From NCBI GenBank assembly GCA_949752745.1, contig OX457032.1, forward strand, positions 15,657,720 to 15,721,719: DNA of 64,000 bases, in the 5' to 3' direction. This document shows, in pieces, positions 40,859 through 53,231 of the stretch; the first letter of the stretch is position 1, and every line of letters begins with the position of its first letter. A program made the position numbers and the translations under genes. Below the pieces are notes generated by a model that was not told the DNA's origin, ran no database searches, and was given only the letters and a program-made list of their open reading frames with translations. Origin of the DNA: Protula sp. h YS-2021. Taxonomy: Eukaryota > Annelida > Polychaeta > Sabellida > Serpulidae.

Positions 40859-41318
40859 TCACCCGACGTCAGAAAGAGGGGCCGAATCTACGTTAGGTGT
40901 GCGTCGGAAGAGCTATGTTGTAAAGATTTCCCCCTTACTTACATTGTCACGATTTCCATTTTAAATTTATAAGCACATATTATTTTGACATGCATTTCCG
41001 AGAATGTGCGTAATTCTTAACTCAAGTATTTAATAAAAAAAAACAAATTTTGCTTATAGTATCAACAGAAAAAAAAGAGAATGGGCTTCTTCAGAGAGCA
41101 AATTACCACTGCTTAAATCCGCTTCATCTCTTTATTTTCTTTATTTTAAGAAAATGTCATACTATTAATGATGTAAAAACAGCATCTGTCTGGGGAGCTT
41201 TTTGACACGATTTAATTCCAGACATGGCTTTAAATGTGCTGCAGAGTGTCAATCAGGAAGTGTGTAGGCACGGATTTTTAACCCCGCCCCCCATTCACCG
41301 TCATAGAGAGAAAGAGAG

Positions 41319-41321
<3 letters not shown>

Positions 41322-41395
<74 letters not shown>

Positions 41396-41446
41396 GCGGG
41401 CGAGCGAGAGAATAAATGAGCGAGCGAAAGAGCGAGCGACCGGGCG

Positions 41447-41530
<84 letters not shown>
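41322..41530. repeat. Two (GA)n tracts around a GAGC-rich spacer
   Basis: Near-pure GA at about 41322-41389 and 41445-41530, separated by a GCGAGCGAGC-type spacer. ORFs across it (RERERE, SLSLSL) are artefacts. Confidence 0.97.
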
Positions 41531-41531
<1 letters not shown>

Positions 41532-41699
41532 AAACACTTACAAAGTGACAACGATGTGATTTGCAAATCTCGTACTGTTGAAGGTGTTGTACTTGATTAA
41601 TAACCGGTAAGATATAGCCTGTTACACCGGGAAGCTTTCAAGTAGCATATTTATAGCAACAAATCCTTAATTCTAAGTCCTCAGTCCCATCAAAATGAC

Positions 41700-42190
41700 A
41701 ATTCCATAAAGGCTTAAGATGCTCCAACTGTTGAACTGTCGAGTCGTCAGCTGGGCACATCCGTCTCCAGACGTTTCGTCTCCAACCCTCACCTCAAACA
41801 GCTGAGCTGTTCCAGCTGCTGGACTGCGGAGTCGTCAGTCGGGTCTTTCCGTTTCTGTTTCACCCACCAACACCAAACAGGAACGTGCCTCGGGAAGGCG
41901 GAACAGCAGAAGGTGATCCGACTTTTGTATCCCCGACTGTCAGGCTTCCAGCGACTTCCATCTCTGCGAGTCAACAGCCACCTTGACGTTCTCCCATTGT
42001 TGCTGCTTGAGCTATGTTGGTAATGGCTCTCTTCCCGGTTCTTCCCTAGGCCGCCTAGGGCAGCCATCATCTTCCAGCATGATACCTCGGGAAATACCTG
42101 TGTTGTCACTTCTACTGGAAAGAAATGGGAGCAGACTGCAGCCTGCCACTGAATCATCAATTTTTCCGACTTTCCTGTCGTGCGTCTCCT
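41700..42190. other. GC-richer unidentified segment
   Basis: Composition differs from the surroundings and it has overlapping ORFs on both strands (minus 41789-42160, plus 41983-42222). No family recognised; it ends at an inverted repeat. Could be part of a transposable element. Confidence 0.3.
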
Positions 42191-42321
42191 GGAGCGGTAT
42201 TCTGCTCTATCCTCAAACTTAACAAAGTCTTTTAAAAATAAGGATAAAAATTAAGGATGAACCATCTAATCTCAAGAATAAGGACGTCCTTAAATATAAG
42301 GACAGAGCAGAATACCACTCC
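42191..42321. repeat. Inverted repeat, 23-bp arms
   Basis: Left arm 42191-42213 (GGAGCGGTATTCTGCTCTAT...) and right arm 42299-42321 are reverse complements at 21 of 23 positions, with an 85-base AT-rich loop. Confidence 0.8.
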
Positions 42322-42404
42322 TGGCAACGTTGCACTGCCAGCTCTGCCACCACTAATTCATTTGAGGACCTTATGGCATGGGGCATGTGGCCGGTGAATA
42401 GCTT

Positions 42405-43420
42405 CATAAAGCGTTAATTTGGGTTATCATACGTTTTTTTTATCTATGGGACTTTTTGGCCCTGAATTCATTTGGGGACCTTATGGCCGAGGACGATTTG
42501 CCCTGGATTCCACTACGACAAATTTTGCTTTTGGGGCATTTTGGGCCTAAAATTATTTGGGGAACTTATTGCCGGGGAAATTATGATCGGGTAGTTATGG
42601 CCCGGGTAAAGCTTAACAAAGCATTAATTGAGGTTATCATACGTTTGTTTTCATTTGGGGATGTTTTGGCCGTAAATTCATTTGGGGACCTAATGGCCGG
42701 GTACATTATGGCTGATGTAAAGTTTAATAAAGCGTTAATTTAGGTAATCATACTTTTTTGCTTTGGGGATGTTTTGGATCTAAATTCACTTGTAGACATT
42801 ATGGCCGGCACCATATGGACAGGGACATAATGGCCGTGTACATTATGGCAGGGGCCTTAAGGCTGGGGCCGGGGTAAAGCTTAATAAAGCGTTTATTTAT
42901 GTTACAATACACTTTGTGGCCGGGCACCTTATAGCCGATTTAATGACAATAAAGCGTTAATTTAGGCTCACACGCTGGCTTTGGGGGAGTTTGGACCTAA
43001 ATTCATTTGGGTACCTTATTGCAGGGGGCGTTATGGCTGGTGTAGAGCCTAATAAAGCGTTAATTTATGCTATACGTTTTTGATTTGGGACCTTTTGGCC
43101 CTAAATTCATTTGAGGACCTTATTACCAGGGACCTTATTGCCGGGTATTTTATGGTTGGGGACGGTGTGTCCTGGCGTCCACGAAAAATTTTGCTTTAGG
43201 ACGTTTTGGCCCCAAATTTATTTGGGAACCTTGCTGCCGGGGACATTATGGCTGGGTACCTTACGGCAGGGATAAAGCTTAATAAAGTGTTAATTAGGTT
43301 ATCATACGTTTTTCAGCCTTGGGAGGTTTTGACCCTAAATTTATTTGGGACCTTATGGCCGGGAACATCATTTTCCTCGATTCCACTACGAGCATTTTGG
43401 CCGATCCAAATTTTGGGAGA
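42405..43420. repeat. Degenerate tandem repeat (AAAGCGTTAATT / ATTCATTTGGGGACC)
   Basis: Anchor AAAGCGTTAATT or a close variant at about 42412, 42630, 42735, 42886, 42952, 43056 and 43286, alternating with CCTAAATTCATTTGGGGACCTTATGGCCGGG blocks. Spacing is irregular. ORFs here are artefacts. Confidence 0.8.
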
Positions 43421-45735
43421 TGAAGTATTTTGAAAACTGGCTATTAGGAAGTTAAAAAATCCCCCTCCCCGCCATTTAACCAATTTTTTGCTGATGGCCA
43501 AAAAAGTAACCTTTTCAAGAGAGACCGACCTAGAAAACATTGGTAAAAAATTAGACAGAAATCCCATCTAAATTGTGTGAAAAGAAGCATTTTGAAAATT
43601 TGAAGCCACTAAATTAAAAAATATCCCTCATTTCGCCAATTTTTTGTACAAAAAACGTTTTTCAGCCTTGGGAGATACAAAATAAAGTATCACTCATGAC
43701 AGGCCTAAAGAACATTCGATCCAAGTTTTAAGAAAATCTTATCAAACTTGTGGGAGAAGAAGCATTTTGAAAATTGACAATGATAAAATTATAAATGGGC
43801 CGCGTTTGGCCAATTTTTGGCCGATCGCAAAAAAGTAATTTTCAAAAGAAAAACACGAGGAGAACAATTGTACTAAATTGAAAGGAATCCAATCCAATTT
43901 TTGGGAGAAGAACTACAGTATTTTGAAAATTTGCTATTAATAAATTAAAAAATGCCCTCATTTAGCTAATTTTTAACTTATCGCCATCAAGAGAAGCCTA
44001 CCAAGGAAACAACTGTTCAAAATTGGAAAGAAATCCGATATAATTATGGGGAAAAAGCATTTTGAAAATTAGATGCCAAAAAATTTTAAATCCCCCCCCC
44101 CCCTATTTCGCCAATTTTTGGCAGATCGCCAAGTAAATTTTCAAGAGAGGAAGAGAGGTCTATTTAGAAAATATTCGCACACGATTTCAAGAAAATATGA
44201 TCCAACTTGTGGCAGAAGAAGCATTTTAAAAATTGGCAACGAAAAAAATTTAAGTTGATCGTATTTGTCCAATTTTTTACCATCGTCAAAAAAGTGACAT
44301 TTCAAGAGAAGTCTTCCTAAGAAACAATCGTTAAAAATTGAAAAGGAATCCGATAAAATTTATGGAGAAAAAACATTTTGAAAATTTGAAGCCAATCAAT
44401 TAAAATATGCCCTCCCCCCATTTCGCCAATTTTTGGCAAATCGCAAAAACGTGATTTTCCTAAAGAGACCTACCTGGGAAAAATTCGTTTAAAATTTCAA
44501 AAAAAAATCTGATCAAAATTGTGGGAGATGAAGCATTTTGAAAATTGACAGCGAAAAATATTTAAATGCTCCAGATCTGTCCAATTTTAGGCAGATCGCC
44601 AAAAAGTACGAAAGTTTTCAAGAGAAACTTACCTTGAAAACAATTATTCACAATTGGAAAGGAATCGAATAAAAACTGTGGGAGAAGAAGGATTTTAAAA
44701 ACTGGATGAATAAAAAATTTTACAATGCCCCCCTTTAGCCAATTTTTGCTGGATCACCAAAAAGAGTAATTTTTCAAAAGAGGCCTAGTTAGAGAATAAC
44801 AACGCAAAATTGGAAAAATTGTAGGAGAAGAAGCATTTTGAAAATTAGACACAAAAAAAAAAAAAAAATGCTTTCCATTTGTTCAATTTTTGGCGGATCG
44901 CGAGAAAAAGTGGCATTTAAAAACAAGCTTACATAAAGAATAGTCATACAAAATTTTAAATGATCCCATTTAGCCAAATTTTTGGCGGACAACCAGAAAA
45001 GGTAAATTTTCAAGAGAGAGCTAGGTAGAGAATAATAATGCAAAATTGGAATAAAATTCGAATTCAAATGAAATTGAAAGAAGATGCATTTTGAAAATTT
45101 GACCCCAAAAAATTAAAAATGCCCCCCCCCCCCTTCATTTCGCCTTTTTTGACAGATAGCCAAAATAGTAGACTTTCAAGAGAGACCTATATTAAAATCA
45201 TTCGTACAAAATTTCAAGATAATCTGATCAAAATTATTTGAGAAGAAGCATTTTGTAAATTGACAACAAAAAAATTAAATGCCCTCCATTTAGCCAATTT
45301 ATGGCAGATCGCCAAAAGAAGTAATTTTTCGAGAGAGGCTTACTGAGAGAAGAATTGTTCAAAACTGGAAAGGAATCGGAGTAAAATTGTGGGAGAAAAA
45401 AATATTTTGAAAATTAGACACCAAAAAATTAAAAATGTCCTCCATTTAGCCAATCGTTGGAGGATTGCCAAAACAAAGTAATTTTCTAAAAGAGTCCTAT
45501 CTAGAGAATAATCGCACAAAACTGGAACAAAATCTTACAAAAAAATTGAGGGAGTTGAAGCATTTTATGAATTGCAGCCGAAAAATTTTAAATGCCTCCC
45601 ATTTAGCGAATTTTTGGTGGGTCGCCAAAACAATAATTTTTCAAGAGAGGCCTACCTAGTTAACATTCGTACAAAATTTGAAAGGAATCCGATTCAAACG
45701 GAAGGAGAAGAAGCATTTTAAGCAAAAGTTTACAC
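43420..45735. repeat. Degenerate satellite-like array, period about 155 bp, about 15 units
   Basis: Each unit has GAAGAAGCATTTTGAAAATT, then AAATTAAAAATGCCC, a TAGCCAATTTTTGGC(A/G)GATCGCC block, and TTTTCAAGAGAG. The first anchor occurs near 43580, 43757, 44055, 44215, 44370, 44525, 44685, 44828, 45083, 45243, 45400, 45560 and 45710. Confidence 0.85.
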
Positions 45736-46060
45736 ATGTACATACGTACATACGTGCATACAGACGACAGATGAACCTCCATTGATGTCATAAGACCAGC
45801 CCCACGTAGTCTGGAGCTTATGAATCGGTAACCAGATCCCGGAGCAAATCTCACTTCGCCCTATTTTAGCAACTGCTGACAAACCCTCCCTCATTATATC
45901 TGCCACACGCGGAAGGAAAACCCCCTGTATATTATCTAATATTGGCGGAATGAATGTGGGGTGATAACTCAGAGGTAGAGACCAGAATGATGAATACACT
46001 TTGGAACTATTGCTTGAAGATTTTATCGCAGAATGAGGCGATAGTCTAGTGAGGTAGTAG
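45735..46060. other. Unidentified segment between two repeats
   Basis: Minus-strand ORF 45730-46074 (114 codons) has a non-repetitive middle (DIMREGLSAVAKIG) that might be a protein relic; no family recognised and no splice context checked. Confidence 0.25.
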
Positions 46061-46065
46061 GTGTA

Positions 46066-46182
46066 GTGGGACATGGGTCTAGTGGGCGTGGGTCTAGTGG
46101 GGCGTGGGTCTAGTGGGGCGTGGTTCTAGTGGGCGACGGTCTAGTGGGGCGTGGGTCTAGTGGGGCGTGGGTCTAGTGGGCT
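46066..46182. repeat. 16-17 bp minisatellite (GGTCTAGTGGGGCGTG)
   Basis: About seven imperfect copies in tandem. Confidence 0.9.
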
Positions 46183-46189
46183 GACACCG

Positions 46190-48654
46190 TCTTATATCGA
46201 GGACTGTATGAGAACACTAACGAAAAGAGATACATTTTACCCAGTCTTGTGTTGAGACTATAGCAATTCAAGAAGCTTCATCCGACTCGATTTCCGTGTT
46301 TCATTAGCTCTATGGGATGTCAACTAAAACATGCTTGGTGGTCAGCTGTCCGAATTTTCCTGCGCAAAAAGGAAAAAATGCATCATCATTTCAAACACCC
46401 ATCAGTTATCACCCCAAATGGAGCTCCAGCATTTCAAACAAGTGCAAGGCTGCACAAAAATACTAGGCTTATAATGTCTAACAGAAGAGCTACAGAGTTA
46501 TATTCTTATAAGCGCAGGGTATAAACAAAGATTTTTTCTGCAAAAAATCGCCAGATATAAATCCCACGTTTGCGCACCAAAACACAAATTATTAAAATAG
46601 CATAGAATTTGAGAAAATGATTAGAAAATATTGTGTTAATTTAAGAAAACATCCTTTATAAAGATTGTTCTGCACTAGAAACCAAAATCCCGCAAAGTTT
46701 GCTTGCTTTAATTTATCTCGCCAGATAACTTAATTATTTAAGATATTTTGCCCCTAAATAAGTTTCCTTGGGGAATTTCGGGCAAGACAGCTAAGAAGAG
46801 TTTATCCGGTTCTTATTTCAGCTGTTATCTGAGTACCCCTCTCTCCTGTCAAAACGAGATCACACTAGTATAACAGTTTCCAAACATGTGGGCGCAACAT
46901 GTGAACAGCGACATTGCTTTTGAGATTAAAAACAAAAACCCCAGTGTGGGCGAAGCTCAAGCATCAACCTGTTTACCCGCAACGCTCGCTGTAATTGTAT
47001 AAAGACGACATATGAAAGGACTTCAAACTATTCATTTAAATCATACAAATGAGTCTGTGTGATAGTTTTCCTCTGCATAACTTCCAACCTTTATAAAACT
47101 ACTTTAGATCTGTATGAGGAATAGATTTTTCTCTATTAATAACTTTTGATGTTTGGTTAAAAACCATGTAAAACTTAGTGACAAAATATCTACTGGATTA
47201 TTTCAAAGCACGATATTTCAAGAGCATCTAAAGTTTAGCAGTATCACTTTTAACCTGATTCTTAAAGGTAAGACGATAAAGTTTTGTGACAGACCAAGGT
47301 AAGTTTCTATCAGAGAAAAACACGCACATTTATTGAACAAACGTTTTGTGTTAAAATTATTATTATCTGCAATTGAGCTTTATAAATTTATTTACTGAAC
47401 AATTTTTTAAATAATTTGAAAATAACTTTAGCGGTAATGGAAGAGTTGCTAATGTTTAAACGTAAAATAAACCATTCACAAGAAGCAAACTAATTTCTGT
47501 CATATCACAACGGCGTCCGTTAATGCTTCCCCAATATGCCAGTACGTATTTTATTAAAGCTATAGATATAGCTCATTTGAATGAGAACATAAAAAATGAT
47601 ACTTAGTATGCTCGTGATGGACAATAACAATAAAACCTCATTTCGAATAGATACTCAGTAGAGTGGGACCTATCGTTCTCATTGAGATGAAAAGAGGGTA
47701 GGCGAAAAGCATCCAAATTTTAAATCAAACAGACTAACACACACACATATATATATCTATATCTATATATATATATAAATATATATACATATACATCTAT
47801 ATATATACATATATATGTGTTTTATAGGGTTTTAGAGGGTTTTCTAATGACCTTTATTTCTTTTTATTTTCGTTTTCCTCCTCCAGACAGCAAATATATC
47901 CCCAAATGAAATGACAGATGATCACTCTAATTTGTGATACAAAATCTAATGCACTGTTTTTGATATTCCTCTTACGTTTGCCCTGAGAGAGACATATTGA
48001 CTAAATTAGATCTCGTTGAAATGATGTAAGAAAAATCATTTTATTTATTCACCTATTAGTACTTTTTGTATTCTTAAACAGTCTATTTAATTACTTAAAG
48101 AGATATATTAAAACTTAGTAATGCAATTTAATATGTGTGCTTTATAAATAAGAGCAACTGTCTGATATCTGACATGACGTTTCTAACCCAGTAAGAAACA
48201 TTCTAAACACCAGAAAATTTGAATTAAATCCACTGCGGTTGGGCTCTTTTGCCCCATATAGGTTTGAAATTTTCTTATTTCGTTTTAGCACAGGGACTGA
48301 CAGAAGGTATTACTTTTTTCTTGCCTTTCCATGATTCCATGGAAAAGCATAAGGACAAAAAATACTTTTAATACACTCAGCACTGAGAAGTTTCACAATC
48401 TTAATATTTAAAATGCACATTTCATATACCAATTGCTTTAACAAACCTGGTGTTGATATCTGTGAGCAGTAGGAAGTTACTGCAATGGTTGTTTTGAAAT
48501 AGGTAAATCGTTTAATGAGTCTTTCGTTTTCTAATAAATGAAGCAAAGGTAATAGATAGTTTACCTGTTTTGCTAACATCGTTTTATAATTGAAAAAAAA
48601 AATCAAAGTATACAGTAGCTCAACATCTAATTAATTAATAGCGTTTTGTTTCAG
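46190..48654. other. AT-rich gene-free stretch, probably upstream intron of the next gene
   Basis: No coding homology. Contains a TA/ATCT simple repeat at about 47738-47818. The 5' UTR exon of the secreted peptide gene may lie here or further left. Confidence 0.45.
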
Positions 48655-48668
48655 GGAAAAGTCAGAAT

Positions 48669-49169
48669 ATGATAGGGATGGATTGCTGGAAGGTTGTGAT
48701 CATGGCAATGGTTGTTTTCACCCCAGTATCTCACTGCGTTGCTGTAATGGCACCATTTATTCAAGACGATGACTGGTTAAACAGTTTAGTAAGGGCTGGC
48801 GATGGCTATCCGCATGTCTCAAAGGAACGTTCGTTTCTGCCTTATAACTCCGAGGTGGCAAGGAAAACAGGGTTCTTTGAAAGAGCTACATCGAATACTG
48901 TCATAGATGGTGACATGTTACCACAAGCTGTAAAGCGAGATTCATACAGGACTGATTACAAGATCTGTCGCAGTTGTAAGGTATCGTTCGTTAAATCAGC
49001 ATCGCTACGAACCGCGTCGATGTGTCACGCCTGCGGTATGCTCTATGGCCACCAATACGAGCACTGCTGCCTCTGCTATCCGCTGTACCGAGAAAGCTGT
49101 GAACACGCCACATTTGGAGCGAGAACCAGCATGAAAAGGAAGGTTCACTTTTCGTCGGAAGACTTGTGA
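48669..49169 (+). CDS. Secreted cysteine-rich peptide precursor (prohormone-like), 166 residues
   Basis: Single coding exon after a strong acceptor (TTTGTTTCAG, exon from 48655) with ATG 14 bases in; polyadenylation signal AATAAA at 49530-49535. Residues 7-26 are hydrophobic, as in a signal peptide. A dibasic KR at 89-90 precedes a C-terminal region with eight cysteines: 100, 103, 119, 122, 133, 134, 136 and 144 (pattern CX2C, X15, CX2C, X10, CCXC, X7, C). A second KR lies at 156-157. This is the layout of a processed disulfide-rich neuropeptide or hormone precursor, with the mature peptide about 91-155. The family was not recognised. The two CX2C pairs could instead bind metal, but the signal peptide favours disulfides. 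Confidence 0.75.
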   Translation: MIGMDCWKVVIMAMVVFTPVSHCVAVMAPFIQDDDWLNSLVRAGDGYPHVSKERSFLPYNSEVARKTGFFERATSNTVIDGDMLPQAVKRDSYRTDYKICRSCKVSFVKSASLRTASMCHACGMLYGHQYEHCCLCYPLYRESCEHATFGARTSMKRKVHFSSEDL

Positions 49170-49529
49170 ACATGTCTAGGAACTTCAATGTAGAAGAAAA
49201 TATACTTCTTACAGTATTACTGTATTATATATAATTGTACTATGCACTGAGTGTCAATGCACTGATAAAACGCGTACAAGCGCACAGAAAGTATCACTCG
49301 TATAAGCGAACGTGACGTTGACAAAGGTTTTTGACGAAACCATTTTTGTTTTTTGCGTGACGAAGATTGCTGTGTAACACAAGTCAAGAACATACAAGGA
49401 AGTATCGGATAGGTAGCATGGACAATTGTTGAGGCTGCGCGCTTCGTTCGCAGGCCTTCCTCTCCAATGCAAATCACCCATCTATCCCTATGTTAAAAAT
49501 AAATGTATGTTTAAGTAATTCAGTACTTC

Positions 49530-49535
49530 AATAAA
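49530..49535 (+). terminator. Polyadenylation signal AATAAA
   Basis: Lies 361 bases after the stop codon of the cysteine-rich precursor, in the same orientation. Confidence 0.6.
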
Positions 49536-49754
49536 AGGTGATTTCATGGGATTAAGTGCAAATATGTTGTTGTAGAATATATTTTTAACAAAACAAACAT
49601 TTGAAAGAATAGATTTATTTGTTTAGCGAATAAAGTTGTCATCCAACAAACATTTTATGTAGTGTTATGATACCATTGTAACAAGTAAAGTTTTTCATAA
49701 TAAGAGAAAATATAATTGTTTACATCAGATGACCGCTTTAGTATAGAGGTGACA

Positions 49755-49830
49755 GTTATCTCAGTTAGTTAGAGCACTGGGCCGTAATCCCAAGGTCCTT
49801 GTGTCGGTTCCGGTTTGAGGTGATAAGCAG
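49755..49830 (+). repeat. tRNA-like sequence (pseudo-tRNA or SINE head)
   Basis: ATCTCAGTTAGTTAGAGCA resembles a tRNA D-arm with A box; CTGGG-CCGTAAT-CCCAAG makes an anticodon stem-loop; GTCGGTTCCGG is a weak B box. Acceptor stem is not formed. Confidence 0.5.
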
Positions 49831-49839
49831 GAGATTGAC

Positions 49840-52470
49840 GTTGGCTCCAGTTGCCTCAGCGCATACAGCTGGTTAGATAAGTTATCACGCAATTAAAAAT
49901 TGACGCACAATGAGTCTTTCGGCAATCCCTTCAAAAATTTCTATTTTCTTCATTTTATATGAATATTTTAGCCAATAGAATTTCAAATCAGAACAGAGTA
50001 ATGTTAACGATTTTCCTTCTTAAAACGTGATGCAACATCTTCGATTTTATTCCAGAAGCACTACATTTACATCAATACATTTACCACTATGTTTTTGAAA
50101 AATTGATAGTTAATATTTAGAAATCATGGATAAAAGCGAAGATATCAGAGCAGATACTTTAGACAAAGCAACATCTTATTAAAATATACTTCGTTAATAT
50201 CTACTACTTAAATCTGGGTCAAGAGTTTGTCTACTGAGTTGGTCAATTGATTTATTAAGAAACCCAAAGCTGGAAGCTGTGCCATAATAGCTGTGAATGC
50301 AGCTTGCATAGGTCAAATAACAGCTTTAAAAACCGCTCTCATAGGCCAGATAACAACTGTAATTGCCGCTTGTATAGGTCGGATAACGCTAGATAAGCTG
50401 TTTCACCTAAAGATTCAAATCAATAGTTTCGATCACTGCGGAGCTGTTAATGACTACATTTTAAAATTACCTTAAACATTGCATTGGAGTCACTTTGAGT
50501 CTGAAATTGTGCAATTTAAGAAGACCTACCATGTCTATACATCTCATGTTGACACATCACTGCTAGACCAAAGTCACTATTTAGCTCCCGATACAATGGT
50601 AATTGTGTGTCCATCACTTAAATTTGTTGACCTATTAGTGACAGCAAAAGTCATTCTGAAGTCTCACTGTTATGAGAAGGTCAGCGTGGCAATTTCACTT
50701 ATATTAACTAACGCAGCTGAAAAAGGCTTTTTCTGACAGAAACTCTCTTGCGTTGGGTAATTACTAGTGTTTGGGAGAATCTGAGAGCCCTCACTCTCTA
50801 CTGTTGTCGCTTCAGTTTCCAGAAACTCTTTTTAAACAAGCAAGTAGCGTAATACCTAAAGCGTAACATAAAAAGCTTAGCAGTTTTTTCTTGACTTATT
50901 ACTTTGATGACTGCTTTGTTTTTATTGTGATTAAAACAACACCTTGGGCCAAACCAATTAGGATGAAAATGTAACTCAAATACGTTTGCCCATTTTTGTA
51001 TGTCTTCTATTCTTCGCGTTGCACGTATTTTTTATTGTTCCTTTTTAGTTCATTAAGCAAAAGTTCCTTGGGTGTTAATATAAGAGCTGGTGGCTGCGTA
51101 CTTACAGCCTGTAACGCATTTTTCTTCTTTTTTTTAATTACTATTTTTTAGACCATTACTGTTATCAAGCACCCTGTTTTTCATATTGCTAGACAATAAA
51201 AATCTTATTAAACTGCATTTTGCATCTCAGATTTAGGAAAAGCAAGGATAACGTTCTAAACCAGCAGTTCACCAATTCTGCTCTCTTGTTTAATGCAATA
51301 TTAGCAAGTGTCTGCGGTTGTGAAAATTTTAAAAGAGTGCATAAGAAAGGCTTTGCTTGAGCAGTCGAATCCGAACTTATGGAGCAAGGTACCGCACATC
51401 ATTTCTCTGGAAAGTAACTCTCTATTCGAACGATAGGAAAGGTGACGATACATTTATTTATGTGCAAAATAACAGTGGTGGTGTAAGTAGCCACTTCGAA
51501 AGGAAAATGTCATTGATGTTCAAACCATTCACATTATTATTTGCGACCCATGTAACATATTCACTTTTTAATTATAGCTTTGCAGACAACTATGCCCTGT
51601 TCGGGCCAAAAGGGGTAGTAATTTTGCCTTGTAAGTAAATTTTGTAATTGTAAAGTAATTTTGCCATCTTAAGGCCATTTAGCACAGAGCAGAACTGGAC
51701 TGAATGGATAAAATTTATGGGCCATCCGCAGAGAAGCTCCGCACGGAGGAAAGGATAAGGTTGTCTGGGACTGCTCACGCTAATATTATAGTTGATGTTT
51801 TACGTACAAGGGAAGCATCACCAAGTAGTCATAAACGTATGCATTGCATCCCATAAGATCCATTCATAAGATCCCATAAGATGCATGTATTAGATCCTAT
51901 AAGATGCATGCGTAAGATCACAGAATATGTATGCATAAGATCCTATAATGTCCCATAACAAGGCCACTCTTTTCCTTGAAATCAGAAAATATTGATTCGT
52001 GTGTGTCATTTTACCTGGATTAGAAAGGATTGGATTTTTTATTTAGCGAAATAACCTTCGTAAAAATACCATTCGTGTGGCATAATATCCATGTGTTTAG
52101 TTTAGACCGACAGCATAAATTGTCTTTTACACAAATTATGGCTAGATAGTTTAATGAATGCCTATATATAATTACATTATGCATACACATGCATCATATC
52201 ATAATTTGAGCACTTTGCTCACCTACAAATTATTGAAACGAATTGTTTTAAAACTTGACTATCTGATTTCTATTTTTAAGCGCAATTGCTTGGACATGGC
52301 AAGATCACTTTTAACAATTTTATTGATCTTGACAGGAGATGAGAAGTTTCTTTCTTTTTTAGCATTATTTTGTAAATTCAATTCAACCTGATAATTTTTA
52401 ATGATCAACATATGTGTAATAAAAGACGTGTACCAACCACTAATATGTCCACTTGTATGCCGCATCATAG
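49840..52470. other. Gene-free AT-rich region
   Basis: Contains a short 48-bp-like repeat (50290-50395, TGCATAGGTCAAATAAC units) and a CATAAGATCC repeat (51850-51960). No coding homology recognised in any frame. Confidence 0.45.
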
Positions 52471-52475
52471 TGACC

Positions 52476-52545
52476 CATCGCTGTGGCTGAGTGGTAGCCA
52501 TGGGCATCTCTGCTTGCAAAGTCCGGGTTTTGCTTCTCGAGGAGG
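52476..52545 (+). repeat. tRNA-like fragment
   Basis: GCTGTGGCTGAGTGGTAGCC resembles a Leu/Ser-type A box region and AGTCCGGGTTTTGCT a degraded B box. Possible SINE head. Confidence 0.35.
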
Positions 52546-53231
52546 AGAGAATCACTCTTCGCCCCCCCCCCTGTGATACAAAGAAGCGGCAGCAGCTTGT
52601 ATTGCCAAAGTGAAATCTATTGCTACAGGCTCCGTGACAGCAGTTACGATATTGGCATCAGATTTCAAGCTTTTACCAAGGTGATGAACACTGTCCTGAA
52701 GAGCTTTTTCTTTTCCGATGACAGTGTTCATGGAACAAGTTGTCTTCTGCACGCTTCAGGTTTACCGCCAGCACAGAAGAGAGCGAATGGATGAACCAAC
52801 CAGGTCCTCACAGTTATTATATAACGGTTAACATATAGTCATATAGTCTTATGAGCTGTAAACAGCGGCGCCGATGTACACTGGGGATTTGTAAAAGCTG
52901 TGTTGCTTTCGGCAAGCTGCTGGCCTCATTGTGGGAGTAATTCTATTTGTATGGATGTGAAACTTGAAGTGTGAATAGAAGGCTCACACCCAGATGAGCC
53001 ATTTCCATGTGTCCTGCTCACGCAAGATACTCCACATGAAATGGTAAGTTAAAGTACCAAAACATAAGTCCTCGTCAACTTTCCATCAATCGACACATAA
53101 TGATAATATTATATAGAGCTTAACCAACAATATGTCCTTAGTACCTTACAAAAGTCATAGTTATATAGAATAACAGTTTACACAATTATTAAAAAATACT
53201 CTTGACATGAACTAAGACATTTTTGTAACGT

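Noticed and set aside
41249..41566. SLSLSL and RERERE ORFs
   Set aside because: Artefacts of GA microsatellites.
52552..52752. Minus-strand ORF (66 codons) that reads protein-like
   Set aside because: No family recognised, no splice sites found; left unannotated.
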